Source: Flavobacteriaceae bacterium (GTDB lineage Bacteria > Bacteroidota > Bacteroidia > Flavobacteriales > Flavobacteriaceae). From it: DNA of 64,000 nt. Numbering within the stretch: the stretch's first letter is position 1; every line of letters starts with the position of its first letter. A program made the position numbers and the translations under genes. Shown here piece by piece: positions 7,919 to 16,558 of this stretch. The notes under the pieces were generated by a model, which saw nothing but the letters and a program-made list of their open reading frames with translations, did no database searches and had not been told where the DNA came from. The stretch covers positions 26,072 through 90,071 of the forward strand of contig JAHEHE010000002.1 in the NCBI GenBank assembly GCA_024644725.1, given 5' to 3'.

Positions 7919-9126
7919 TATTCCTCGTAGAGAAAATCGTTGTAGGGAAAACGGGTTACATGGATTTTCTTGACCTCTTCGAAGACCAGTGACTTGAAAT
8001 CATCGAGGTTCTCTTTTTTCAGGGCTGAGATAAACACACACTTCTGATTCATTTTGGCATACCATGTTTTCTTCCAGTCTTCAAGGGTATAGTGGTCCTT
8101 AGTCCTCTCTGTGGTCAGGTCATCCTCATCGATCTTCTCGTGAGTGTACTGGTCGATCTTGTTGAAAACCATGATGGTAGGTTTCTGTTTCTTTTCGCCT
8201 TTCGGGGTGATCTCCTCGATGATGCTGTTGACCGAATCGATGTGATCCTCAAAATTCGAATGTGAAATATCTACCACGTGAAGCAAGAGATCGGCTTCTC
8301 GAACCTCGTCCAGGGTAGACTTGAAAGATTCCACAAGCTGAGTCGGAAGTTTCCTTATAAAACCCACTGTATCGGTTAGCAAAAAAGGAATGTTTTTTAC
8401 AACGACCTTTCTCACCGTGGTATCCAGGGTTGCGAACAACTTGTTCTCAGCAAAAACATCGCTCTTGCTTATGACATTCATCAAAGTCGATTTCCCGACG
8501 TTGGTGTATCCTACCAGAGCAACGCGAACCATTTTGCCTCGATTCTTTCGCTGAACGGACATCTGACGGTCGATTTTGGCCAGCTTTTTCTTTAAAAGGG
8601 TAATCTTGTCCCGGATGATTCGCCTGTCAGTTTCGATCTCTGTTTCACCGGGTCCCCTTAGTCCGATACCTCCTTTTTGACGCTCGAGGTGGGTCCACAT
8701 CCGGGTCAGCCTAGGAAGGAGGTACTGGCACTGAGCGAGCTCAACCTGGGTCCGGGCATAAGAAGTCTGTGCCCTTTGGGCAAAAATATCCAGGATGAGA
8801 TTGGTTCGATCCAGCACTTTGCAATCCAGGAACTTCTCTATGTTCCTCAACTGGGCAGGGTTCAATTCATCGTCAAAGATAACGGTGTCGATTTTATGGT
8901 CACGGATGAATCCCTTGACCTCTTCCAACTTACCGCTTCCTATGAAGGTCTTGGGATTCGGATATTCGAGCTTCTGAGTGAACCTTTTTTCCACCTCGCC
9001 ACCTGCCGTATAAGTCAAAAATTCCAACTCATCGAGATACTCCCGGCTCTTTTCCTCATTTTGCTCTTTGGTTATCACGCCCACGAGAACAACCTTTTCG
9101 ATACTCGAATCTCTTTTTTCGATCAT
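7903..9126 (-). CDS. hflX: GTPase HflX
   Basis: A 407-residue GTPase of the HflX family, which splits or rescues stalled ribosomes. The N-terminal HflX-specific domain covers about residues 1-180 and includes GIGLRGPGETEIETDRR, the family's signature glycine-rich segment. The G domain begins with GYTNVGKST near residue 205, followed by DTVGFIRKLP (G3) and NKID (G4). Length is typical. The -7 box CAAATTTA (plus-strand reading) at 9131-9138 lies directly upstream. The gene overlaps the tail of the convergent transporter gene. Confidence 0.95.
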   Translation of the reverse strand: MIEKRDSSIEKVVLVGVITKEQNEEKSREYLDELEFLTYTAGGEVEKRFTQKLEYPNPKTFIGSGKLEEVKGFIRDHKIDTVIFDDELNPAQLRNIEKFLDCKVLDRTNLILDIFAQRAQTSYARTQVELAQCQYLLPRLTRMWTHLERQKGGIGLRGPGETEIETDRRIIRDKITLLKKKLAKIDRQMSVQRKNRGKMVRVALVGYTNVGKSTLMNVISKSDVFAENKLFATLDTTVRKVVVKNIPFLLTDTVGFIRKLPTQLVESFKSTLDEVREADLLLHVVDISHSNFEDHIDSVNSIIEEITPKGEKKQKPTIMVFNKIDQYTHEKIDEDDLTTERTKDHYTLEDWKKTWYAKMNQKCVFISALKKENLDDFKSLVFEEVKKIHVTRFPYNDFLYEEYQEEG

Positions 9127-9130
9127 GGGA

Positions 9131-9138
9131 CAAATTTA
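9131..9138 (-). promoter_or_regulatory. -7 box for hflX
   Basis: On the minus strand this reads TAAATTTG, an exact TAnnTTTG match, four bases upstream of the hflX start; the transcript would have a very short leader. Confidence 0.45.
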
Positions 9139-9170
9139 CGATCCTTTTTTACATTTCGAGATTCCTTTGT

Positions 9171-9178
9171 TATTTTTG
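9171..9178 (+). promoter_or_regulatory. -7 box for the EEP phosphoesterase gene at 9195
   Basis: TATTTTTG, exact match, 16 bases upstream of the ATG at 9195. Confidence 0.55.
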
Positions 9179-9194
9179 AATCTGCAACTCCGAT

Positions 9195-10124
9195 ATGAAT
9201 TCCAAGCATACAATTGCTTTCTACAATCTCGAAAACCTCTTTGACCCCGAAGAGGGAAAACATACCCTGGACGCCAATTTCACTCCTACAGGGATATACC
9301 GCTGGAATCAAGGCAAGTATCGGCGAAAAATTGACAATCTGGGGAAAGTAATTTCCGAAATTGGTCCCAAAAATTCTGAAAATCCACCGGTTTTCCTCGG
9401 TGTATGCGAAGTTGAGAACCAAACCTGCCTTCAGGATCTGATAAATTGCGACTCACTCTCAGAATACCAATACAGTTTCGTCCACTTTGAATCCAACGAC
9501 AGAAGAGGACTCGACACCGCCTTTCTCTACCGTTCAAAACATTTCAACCTTCTGAATTCCAAAACCTTCAGCATCGAGGTTGAGGGCCGAATGGGAAAGG
9601 AACCGACTCGCGATATTTTGTATGTCGAAGGTGATCTTTTTGATGAGCATTTACATGTACTGATCAATCACTGGCCCTCCCGGCTTGAGGGCTCCAGATC
9701 GACTCGTAAAAAGCGTCAGGCGTTGGCCAGGGAACTCGACAAAATTGTCGGTTCGATCTATCAAAAGGATCCGAAATCTAAAATTCTGATTGTAGGAGAC
9801 TTCAATGATCAACCCAAAGACTACAGTTTACGCGTGGACTTTACCCACGATTTTTTTAACGCCTCCGAACAGAATGATTTTGGGCCCGGAACGGCACGTT
9901 TCAAAAATAAATGGGTAATCTTTGACCAAATCCTGCTCGATCATAATCTTTTGAACAACGAAAGTTTGAACTACGTAACTGCCGGAGTTTACAGCCCTCC
10001 CTATCTGATCGAAACCAGGGGCAGGCACAAAGGAAGTCCGAAAAGAAGCTTTCGAGGCAAGCGTTATCAAAATGGATACAGTGACCATTTTCCCGTTTAC
10101 GCCGTATTCGATTTAAGTCACTGA
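9195..10124 (+). CDS. EEP-fold phosphoesterase without signal peptide
   Basis: A 309-residue endonuclease/exonuclease/phosphatase-family protein. Catalytic landmarks are all present in order: NLENLF near the N-terminus, GVCEVEN (metal-binding Glu near residue 72-74), RRGLDTAFLYR, LINHWPSR, VGDFNDQP and the closing YSDHFPVYA (Asp-His pair). Family members cut phosphodiester or phosphomonoester bonds in nucleic acids or lipids. No signal peptide is visible, so it is probably cytosolic. It is clearly paralogous to the exported protein at 14249, and the two bracket a DUF5689 lipoprotein and a TonB receptor. Substrate unknown. Confidence 0.85.
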   Translation: MNSKHTIAFYNLENLFDPEEGKHTLDANFTPTGIYRWNQGKYRRKIDNLGKVISEIGPKNSENPPVFLGVCEVENQTCLQDLINCDSLSEYQYSFVHFESNDRRGLDTAFLYRSKHFNLLNSKTFSIEVEGRMGKEPTRDILYVEGDLFDEHLHVLINHWPSRLEGSRSTRKKRQALARELDKIVGSIYQKDPKSKILIVGDFNDQPKDYSLRVDFTHDFFNASEQNDFGPGTARFKNKWVIFDQILLDHNLLNNESLNYVTAGVYSPPYLIETRGRHKGSPKRSFRGKRYQNGYSDHFPVYAVFDLSH

Positions 10125-11566
10125 AATCTACCCCGAATCAGAATATTGTCAAGGTCATAGTTGGTTGAGGGCCCAGGATCTCCACCGAGATATCGAAACG
10201 CGATTCGCGCTTTGCCATTGACGCAATCAAGGCTGATTCCTTCTGAGGAAATGAACTTCTCATTGGAGCCATCAGAGCTACCCTCCGAAACTTTCGCTGC
10301 GAGTCTGTACCAAGTCGCCTCTCCGGGATCGTCCTTATCTGTATCTCCGTCATAATCCGTGCTTATCCATACACTCAACAGCCGTCCTTCATTGAAGGTT
10401 GCCCGACTGTCGAAAAACAGATACTCCTGTTGGGTCAGATCCAGGTCAATTTCCGGACTGATCAACCATGCTTCCATCACGCTCTCAGAAGTCCCATAGG
10501 CCGATACGCGAACAAACGTATTGTCATTCTCACTTCTTTTCACAAATCTGCCATTGCTGAAGTTCGAGTTGAGATTGCTCCATCCTATCTTTTCGAGGTC
10601 TCTTGTGTATTGAATGCCCTCAAAATTCTCATAGTAAAGGGTCTGTTCATCATAGAATTTCTCATCATCTGAATTCTTATGATTCACTTGAATCCCGCTT
10701 TTATCGGGAGGTTCACATTCCAAAAATTCATCATCACATCGGGACTCGCTTTCCATCTTAAGATCATCCGGATCATTGAGAACCAAGGCCATCTGATTGT
10801 CGTATTCACGAATGAGAAGCCCTTCCAGTTCGAAAGTTGACTCAGGAAGCCTTTCGAACTTGAAATCCGCGTATACGCTCGTGCTCAGAAACAGGGGCGC
10901 CGGGTCACTACATATTTTTAAGGGCCTCAAGGCATTATAGGCATCATGGGGTTCAGCCGCATAGGTTTGCCCGAGGTCCTCCCTTTCAAACTGCAACCCC
11001 TTCAACCGGACCCGGGTATTTATATTCTTCTCACTGAGTTTCGACGCTTGTATAATTTCTGTTTGGGGATGCGCTTGTATGCCTGTTCGCACCAGGAAAC
11101 GATCCAGGAGCGACTCCGGTATGGCCTCTACCCGGTCCCGGTTTCGAAAACCCAGCGTAAAGGATCCGTTTTCTCCAAAAAGGCTCAAACCCTCTACATT
11201 GATGTACAACATGGAACCAAAGGGGTATTTCGCATAGGAGGATCGCAGGTCAATCAAAATTGACAGGCCCCTGATATCAGGGCCTTCAACATCCTGCACG
11301 ATTAAACGCTTGTAAAAATTTCCCGCCTCGTCACTTGATACCACAATTGCCTGCGCCCATATTTCTTCAGCTTCTGAAAAGGTATGGATTTCTTCTCCTC
11401 CTTGCAGGTAATTGTTGATCAGGACGTAAAGACGAGTGTCGGCCTCTATTTCTATGCGAGGGTTCTCTATTTGCGGAGCCTCGAAATCCATTTCCGGGAC
11501 ACAGGCAGGCACAAATATCATATAGACGAGGAGCAAATTTTTGAGCTTGATAAAATACGATTCCAT
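10118..11566 (-). CDS. DUF5689 surface lipoprotein
   Basis: A 482-residue protein. The ATG at 11566 is chosen because it gives a lipoprotein signal (MESYFIKLKN, hydrophobic run, cysteine in VPACVPEMD about residue 22) and leaves 20 bases after the receptor gene. Residues about 30-250 match the DUF5689 type, with an OB-like beta-rich fold; the C-terminal part (roughly 320-480; YENFEG at its start, AYGTSE, FDSRAT, AFRYLGGDPG) looks like a choice-of-anchor/jelly-roll carbohydrate or adhesion module. DUF5689 proteins usually sit beside TonB receptors, as here, and may act as surface substrate-binding partners. Its stop overlaps the convergent phosphoesterase gene by 7 bases. Confidence 0.75.
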   Translation of the reverse strand: MESYFIKLKNLLLVYMIFVPACVPEMDFEAPQIENPRIEIEADTRLYVLINNYLQGGEEIHTFSEAEEIWAQAIVVSSDEAGNFYKRLIVQDVEGPDIRGLSILIDLRSSYAKYPFGSMLYINVEGLSLFGENGSFTLGFRNRDRVEAIPESLLDRFLVRTGIQAHPQTEIIQASKLSEKNINTRVRLKGLQFEREDLGQTYAAEPHDAYNALRPLKICSDPAPLFLSTSVYADFKFERLPESTFELEGLLIREYDNQMALVLNDPDDLKMESESRCDDEFLECEPPDKSGIQVNHKNSDDEKFYDEQTLYYENFEGIQYTRDLEKIGWSNLNSNFSNGRFVKRSENDNTFVRVSAYGTSESVMEAWLISPEIDLDLTQQEYLFFDSRATFNEGRLLSVWISTDYDGDTDKDDPGEATWYRLAAKVSEGSSDGSNEKFISSEGISLDCVNGKARIAFRYLGGDPGPSTNYDLDNILIRGRFQ

Positions 11567-11586
11567 AGTTAGATTAAGTTGTTCCA

Positions 11587-14109
11587 CTATTGAGTTCTCA
11601 CGTATATAGAGGTAAAAAAGGTAGTTCCGTATCCGAACCAATACTTCGGGGCAAATAAAGGGAGCTCACGGGACCTATCTTCCAAAAGCGTCTCGTAGTT
11701 GGCATTTCGGGATTGTTCATACCCTCCCGTTTTGTGGATTGTGTTCAAGATATTTCCGACTGAGATAAAAAATCCCAGGTACGACTTTTTGATTTTCCAG
11801 GACTTTCCACCGACCAGGTTGACTATGTTGAAATCCGGCAATTGCTCCTGTTCCAATAATTCACGGGCGACAGATTGGTCGTAGCCGTTTATCGTGAATC
11901 CCCCTGAATCGGTGTAAAAGTTTTTAGTCCTGGTTACCGGTGCTACCTGAATGAACGACTTTTTAAAGCTGTTAAATGATATTCCCAGCCACCAATAATC
12001 AGGATCCGAATACTCCAACCCTATTGAAAAAGCTTCCTGGGGTCCATGAGGAATTCGATATCCACTCAGGGAAGCTCGGCCGTAAAACAAAGGTTCATCC
12101 AGGTCATCTGAGGTCAGGTACAGTTCCGGGTTCGCTGTAAAATGGGCGGCACCTACAGCGGCGACCCCTTTGAGCTTCAATCCATCTGTGATCGTGAACT
12201 GGAATCCCAATTCTGAGCCCAGGCTCCTGCTTGCTATTCCAGTCTTCACCTCCTGAACAAATGCGCTCGTTCCTGAATCTTCCAGTCCGGTTAGACCATC
12301 TGCATAGTAGAAATTCACGCTGCTCGACCGAGTTATTTCTGAGAGATAGGCACCGAGACTCATTTGAATTCTCGGCATTCTCATTCGGTAGATGAATTCC
12401 GTACCAAACGAGCTGTTCGACTTCAAACCGATCACAGGGTCGTGGTTTTCACGGAGGTTCGAATATGCGTCTTTTATAACCGGGGGATACTTGAGAAAAG
12501 CTCCTGTTACCTGAACCATATGCCTTCCGCTGAACTTGTAGGTAAATCCGGCTTTCAGATTGAAAGAATTGAAATTCAGGGTTGGTCCGGTTCCATAGGA
12601 GCCTCTTCCGGGGAAGGACCCATTTTCAAACAAGCCCGTTCGTCGATATTTTCGAACTCCCAGGCCTAAAGCCAGAAAGGACTCCTCTTTTCTTCCCAAA
12701 TGATCCAATCTCAGAAACGATGAGAAGTCTGATGCATCGATCCGAAAATTGTACTTGAATCGATCGCTCTCGGATACGATTCTGTTTGGGTTCCTCAGGT
12801 CGTTCTGCGCTTCAAAGCTGTCGTTGTCAAAAGGATCGATATCAAGATATCCACTTCCTCCCAAAAGGTCGAGCATATAGGCATAGCGTCTTGAACTGAG
12901 GATACTGCCTCTGATCGATCCTCTGAGGTGAATTCCGGCGCCCAGCCGTCGGAAGATTTCGCCCTGAAAGGACATGGAGGTATCCTCGATTCGATCCTCG
13001 TACTGGGCATAAATCGAGTTCCCACCAGACTCCAGGCTCATATTGGATCGATACAATTCACCCCAGTTGATCTGGCCACTTTCCAAAAAATGCTGTTCTG
13101 CAAGGAACGCTCCCGCATAGTCCGGGTTGTTGTCGTTTCTGAGATAATAGGATGGGAGATTCTGATAATAGGAAGGGTCGGGATTCACGCCGCCACCGAC
13201 GAAAATACCGGTGTCCTTGAGCCGTCTCGAACCTCCATATTCAATACGGCTCTTTCCGTAACTTCCCCATTGGTACGTCAAATGCGCACCCAAGGTCATG
13301 TCTTTATCCACATCCCACTTGTAGTTGAACTGAAGAATAGGCTCGAATGACCTTCGAACCCTCGCGCTTCTTTTCGAACCCTGCTGGTATCCCCAATTTG
13401 AATTGTACCTGACACCTTTTAGCAAGAAGACCTCTTCGGTTATGGCTGAAGAGGTGCCTCTTCGGTTATGTGCCATGATTGCCGTAACATTGACAAAATG
13501 CTTCCCTGAAAACTGCTTGTCCGCAGAACAGAGAAAGGAGTAGGCCTCATAGGGAGTTCCGTACCGGTACCCTTGCTCGGCAAAACGCGTGGAGGCCGAA
13601 GCATTTAATTTCCAATTCCCTTTCAGCCAGGGACTTCCATAGGTAATCATCCATCGGTTCCGGTAGGTTCTGTTGGATGCGGCAACCGACATTTTGAGTC
13701 CTCGATTGTAAAGACGCGCCAGGCTATTTATATTCACAATACCTCCCAATTTGCCCATATAAAAATCTGAAGGCAGAAAGCCCTGTTCAATCTCCTGGTT
13801 TCTCAAAGCATCGTTTAGTCCTCCCCAATTTGACCAGTTGGCTCGTCCGTTGTCCATCCTGTTCATCAAGACTCCATTGAGAAGCACCGATCTTTGCTCC
13901 GGCCCCAAACTCCTTCGCTTAAAGAATACCTGGCTGAAATCGTAGGCAACCGTTCGGGAAAACACATCCCGCGAAGCGTCCAGCACCCCAGTTACCATAT
14001 TCGACCTCATGTTTTCTTCGAGCTCCTTGTCATAGATGACATTTTGCTCCTGGGATACTGCCGAAAGGCAGCTTATCCACGCCAAACCCTGAATCAATCT
14101 AAGCCCCAT
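11587..14109 (-). CDS. TonB-dependent receptor, short-plug type
   Basis: An 840-residue outer-membrane receptor. A signal sequence (MGLRLIQGL to about SAVSQ) leads straight into the plug; the N-terminal carboxypeptidase-regulatory domain found in most Bacteroidota receptors is absent. The plug shows VLLNGVLMNRMDNGRANW followed by SNWGGLND, then LGGIVNINS, the end of a TonB plug. The rest is long beta-barrel sequence rich in aromatic strand ends, closing with an aromatic strand. It is co-transcribed with the DUF5689 lipoprotein (20-base gap). The WSNWxGL signature is shared with the receptor at 44901. The neighbouring phosphoesterases suggest a phosphorylated or nucleic-acid-derived ligand (inference). 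Confidence 0.82.
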   Translation of the reverse strand: MGLRLIQGLAWISCLSAVSQEQNVIYDKELEENMRSNMVTGVLDASRDVFSRTVAYDFSQVFFKRRSLGPEQRSVLLNGVLMNRMDNGRANWSNWGGLNDALRNQEIEQGFLPSDFYMGKLGGIVNINSLARLYNRGLKMSVAASNRTYRNRWMITYGSPWLKGNWKLNASASTRFAEQGYRYGTPYEAYSFLCSADKQFSGKHFVNVTAIMAHNRRGTSSAITEEVFLLKGVRYNSNWGYQQGSKRSARVRRSFEPILQFNYKWDVDKDMTLGAHLTYQWGSYGKSRIEYGGSRRLKDTGIFVGGGVNPDPSYYQNLPSYYLRNDNNPDYAGAFLAEQHFLESGQINWGELYRSNMSLESGGNSIYAQYEDRIEDTSMSFQGEIFRRLGAGIHLRGSIRGSILSSRRYAYMLDLLGGSGYLDIDPFDNDSFEAQNDLRNPNRIVSESDRFKYNFRIDASDFSSFLRLDHLGRKEESFLALGLGVRKYRRTGLFENGSFPGRGSYGTGPTLNFNSFNLKAGFTYKFSGRHMVQVTGAFLKYPPVIKDAYSNLRENHDPVIGLKSNSSFGTEFIYRMRMPRIQMSLGAYLSEITRSSSVNFYYADGLTGLEDSGTSAFVQEVKTGIASRSLGSELGFQFTITDGLKLKGVAAVGAAHFTANPELYLTSDDLDEPLFYGRASLSGYRIPHGPQEAFSIGLEYSDPDYWWLGISFNSFKKSFIQVAPVTRTKNFYTDSGGFTINGYDQSVARELLEQEQLPDFNIVNLVGGKSWKIKKSYLGFFISVGNILNTIHKTGGYEQSRNANYETLLEDRSRELPLFAPKYWFGYGTTFFTSIYVRTQ

Positions 14110-14248
14110 CCCTATAAGCTTTGTATCTCTTTCTTTATATATCTCATTTATGGTGGGTAAATCGCGAAGTCAACACCCGATAGATAGGTTCGCGGTTTAT
14201 GTTTACCTCAGGTCAAATCGTCCACATATTCTAAAAGAGAAAGATGAA

Positions 14249-15277
14249 ATGAAGTGGTTTCTTTTAAGTCTGATCCTATTCTCTCTAAGTCTTTTTTCAC
14301 AAGACTCCGGACCCATTCGCAGAATCGTTGCATTTTACAACCTGGAAAATCTTTTTGATACAATCGATCATCCGGACACCTATGATGAAGATTACACTCC
14401 TTCGGGAAAACTGAACTACACGTCAAATGACTACTGGAGGAAGCTCAGAGGATTGTCCTCCGTCATCACCGACATTGGCTGGAGAGGAGATAGTTCAGGG
14501 CCTCATATCCTGGGTGTTTCAGAGGTTGAGAACAGGCAGGTCCTCGAAGATCTTATATCGCAGCCTGGGCTTGATTCGCTGCCTTTTGCCATAGCCCATA
14601 TGGACTCTCCGGACCTGAGGGGTATTGATGTGGCTCTAATCTACCGGGAAGACCTGTTTTTCCCACTTTCCTATGAAGCATTTGAAGTTCCTCTGTGGGA
14701 CGAGTCCGGTCAAAGAATTTACACAAGAGATGTGCTTTGGGTGTACGGCATTATGGATTTCGAGGAGATCCATCTGCTCGTGAATCATTGGCCTTCAAGG
14801 AGAGGAGGCGCCTCACGATCTTCTCCCAAGCGAATGAAAGCGGCTTATGTGAACAAAAAAATCGTCCACCGAATACGGAGTGAAAACCCCAATCCCAAAA
14901 TTCTGATTATGGGGGATTTCAACGATGATCCCACCGATAAAAGTCTTGTTCAAGGGCTTGGATGTCAATCCGGAAAGCGACTGGATTCTTCCGGCATTTT
15001 CAGTCCAATGATCAGCCTGTACAAAAGAGGGTACAATACTCTGGTGTATCGTGACCAAATCCATCTTTTCGATCAAATCTTGCTCAGTGGCAATTTTGTC
15101 GATTCAGACACCGATGATGGATTCAAGTTTGCCGGGGCATTCGTCTACAACCCTCCCAGGTTACATGTCAGAGAAGGAAAATACGAAGGCTATCCGAATC
15201 GGAGTTTTCAAAATGGTAAATTCGCTGGCGGATTCAGTGACCATTTTCCGGTCTTTGTAGAACTCATTAAAGATTGA
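14249..15277 (+). CDS. Exported EEP-fold phosphoesterase
   Basis: A 342-residue protein. The ATG at 14249 opens on a strong signal peptide (MKWFLLSLILFSLSLFS, cut before QDSG), so the enzyme is periplasmic or secreted. The EEP motifs mirror those of the paralogue at 9195: YNLENLFD, GVSEVENRQ, LRGIDVALIYR, LVNHWPSRRGG, IMGDFNDDP and FSDHFPVF. It is divergent from the TonB receptor gene across 139 bases. The likely job is hydrolysis of an extracellular phosphoester (DNA, RNA, lipid head group or nucleotide) before uptake; the substrate is not visible. Confidence 0.85.
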   Translation: MKWFLLSLILFSLSLFSQDSGPIRRIVAFYNLENLFDTIDHPDTYDEDYTPSGKLNYTSNDYWRKLRGLSSVITDIGWRGDSSGPHILGVSEVENRQVLEDLISQPGLDSLPFAIAHMDSPDLRGIDVALIYREDLFFPLSYEAFEVPLWDESGQRIYTRDVLWVYGIMDFEEIHLLVNHWPSRRGGASRSSPKRMKAAYVNKKIVHRIRSENPNPKILIMGDFNDDPTDKSLVQGLGCQSGKRLDSSGIFSPMISLYKRGYNTLVYRDQIHLFDQILLSGNFVDSDTDDGFKFAGAFVYNPPRLHVREGKYEGYPNRSFQNGKFAGGFSDHFPVFVELIKD

Positions 15278-15616
15278 TCATTCCAGAGGAATGTCCTCTA
15301 TTTCTATGATTTTGTTGTTGTCATAGACCACCTTAGTCCTTTTGTCAAAATAATAGTAAAACCAGGTTCCAACCTTGACCCCGTTGTCATAAGTGGCGAT
15401 GCATTTGCGGTTTCCATTCTCGTAGTAACTCTCCCAGGAAGCATGTAGCTGATTTTCTTGATTAAGAAATCCGTGTTGCATGATCTGCCCGTTGTCGTAA
15501 TACACCGTAACCTCAAAAAGGTCTCCTACGGGCTCGATTTTTTGATTCTTTTTCTCCTGTGCTGAAAGTGACAGACAGAGAGCAAATGTGGCGATGAGGA
15601 CAGTCAGTTGCTTCAT
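15278..15616 (-). CDS. YwqK/MORN-repeat-like secreted protein
   Basis: A 112-residue protein with a signal peptide (MKQLTVLIATFALCLSLSAQ). The mature part has short repeats of the MORN-variant kind: YYDNGQIMQHG, YYENGNRK and YDNGVKVGTWFYYY. Such repeats are filed under YwqK-type antitoxin families, but that label is generic and gives no function. It ends one base after the stop of the phosphoesterase gene and has its own -7 box upstream (15666-15673). Confidence 0.7.
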   Translation of the reverse strand: MKQLTVLIATFALCLSLSAQEKKNQKIEPVGDLFEVTVYYDNGQIMQHGFLNQENQLHASWESYYENGNRKCIATYDNGVKVGTWFYYYFDKRTKVVYDNNKIIEIEDIPLE

Positions 15617-15665
15617 GATTTCAGGATTTAGGTTTTTCTACGTGAATTCCTTAGCTTGTAGGTTT

Positions 15666-15673
15666 CAAATGTA
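15666..15673 (-). promoter_or_regulatory. -7 box for the YwqK-like gene
   Basis: Minus-strand TACATTTG, exact TAnnTTTG match, about 50 bases upstream of the start at 15616. Confidence 0.5.
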
Positions 15674-15695
15674 AACGGTTTTCAACTGAAAAAGA

Positions 15696-16535
15696 ATGAT
15701 TTCGGTCACTTTGAGCCTTTTTAAAGCACCATTCAGGCAAATTTCACTTGCTTTTTTGATTTTTATTACCTCTTTATCGATGCACGCTCAGGATGAATGG
15801 ATCGACTTTGTTGTCGCCAAAGACACAGGGGTGCTTTCCGTTTCCATGGACCTGAAGTACTACGTGCAAAAACCAAACTACAAGAATTTGCTAATCGTCG
15901 GAACCCAATTCAGACCCTGCATGAAGAACGGATTCCCGGAGCCCGATTCATTGGACGGTCTTTTCTCCTTTTCCGATTCAACTGCGGCCGTGATCAACAG
16001 AATCACAAGAAATGAACTGGTGGGTATCCTGACCTACAGGTGTCTGGCTTTTGACGTCTATTATGTTAAAGATACTTTGGGAATAAGAGAAAACCTGGGA
16101 ACCCTGATGCAGCATGGTTTTGAAAACTCGGAATTATACCTGACCCTGAAACAGGACAGGAATTGGGATTACTATTTTACGAACCTTCTGCCGGTGAACC
16201 TGTCTGAGGAATTTTTGATCGACCACGAATACCTCAATAATCTGGTCCTGCTGGGAGATGACCTGCAGGGATTGAGAAAGGTCCGGCACTGGATCTATTT
16301 CAAAAATCTCAAACAACGGATCAAAATGTCGGAAAAGCTCGAATCCTTGAAATTTTCTCTAGATTCGATCAAGTACAATCGGGAAAGGCAGTTCCCCTAC
16401 GAGCTACAAGTTTCCCGCATGGATTCCATCACACCAACAAAAGTCTCGGAATTGACCACGCTTATGAAAGTTTTGAGCCAGGTTTATCAGGCGAGGTACG
16501 ATGGCTGGGGAACAGAAGTCATTCCCAAAGAATGA
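15696..16535 (+). CDS. Hypothetical exported protein, possibly DUF695-like
   Basis: A 279-residue protein with a hydrophobic N-terminus (about residues 14-31, cut near MHAQ-DEWI). The start of the mature part (WIDFVVAKDTGVLSVSMDL, then a VGTQFRP strand and a phrase with EPDSLDGL) is reminiscent of DUF695, a family of unknown function; I hold this loosely. The C-terminal third is charged and helical. It lies alone, convergent with radA (23-base gap) and divergent from the YwqK-like gene. Confidence 0.55.
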   Translation: MISVTLSLFKAPFRQISLAFLIFITSLSMHAQDEWIDFVVAKDTGVLSVSMDLKYYVQKPNYKNLLIVGTQFRPCMKNGFPEPDSLDGLFSFSDSTAAVINRITRNELVGILTYRCLAFDVYYVKDTLGIRENLGTLMQHGFENSELYLTLKQDRNWDYYFTNLLPVNLSEEFLIDHEYLNNLVLLGDDLQGLRKVRHWIYFKNLKQRIKMSEKLESLKFSLDSIKYNRERQFPYELQVSRMDSITPTKVSELTTLMKVLSQVYQARYDGWGTEVIPKE

Positions 16536-16558
16536 AGAAATTCAATTGTTGAAAGAAT

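Noticed and set aside
15278-15616. Reading the YwqK-like gene as an antitoxin of a toxin-antitoxin pair
   Set aside because: The protein has a signal peptide and no toxin gene is adjacent; the antitoxin label comes from a generic repeat family.
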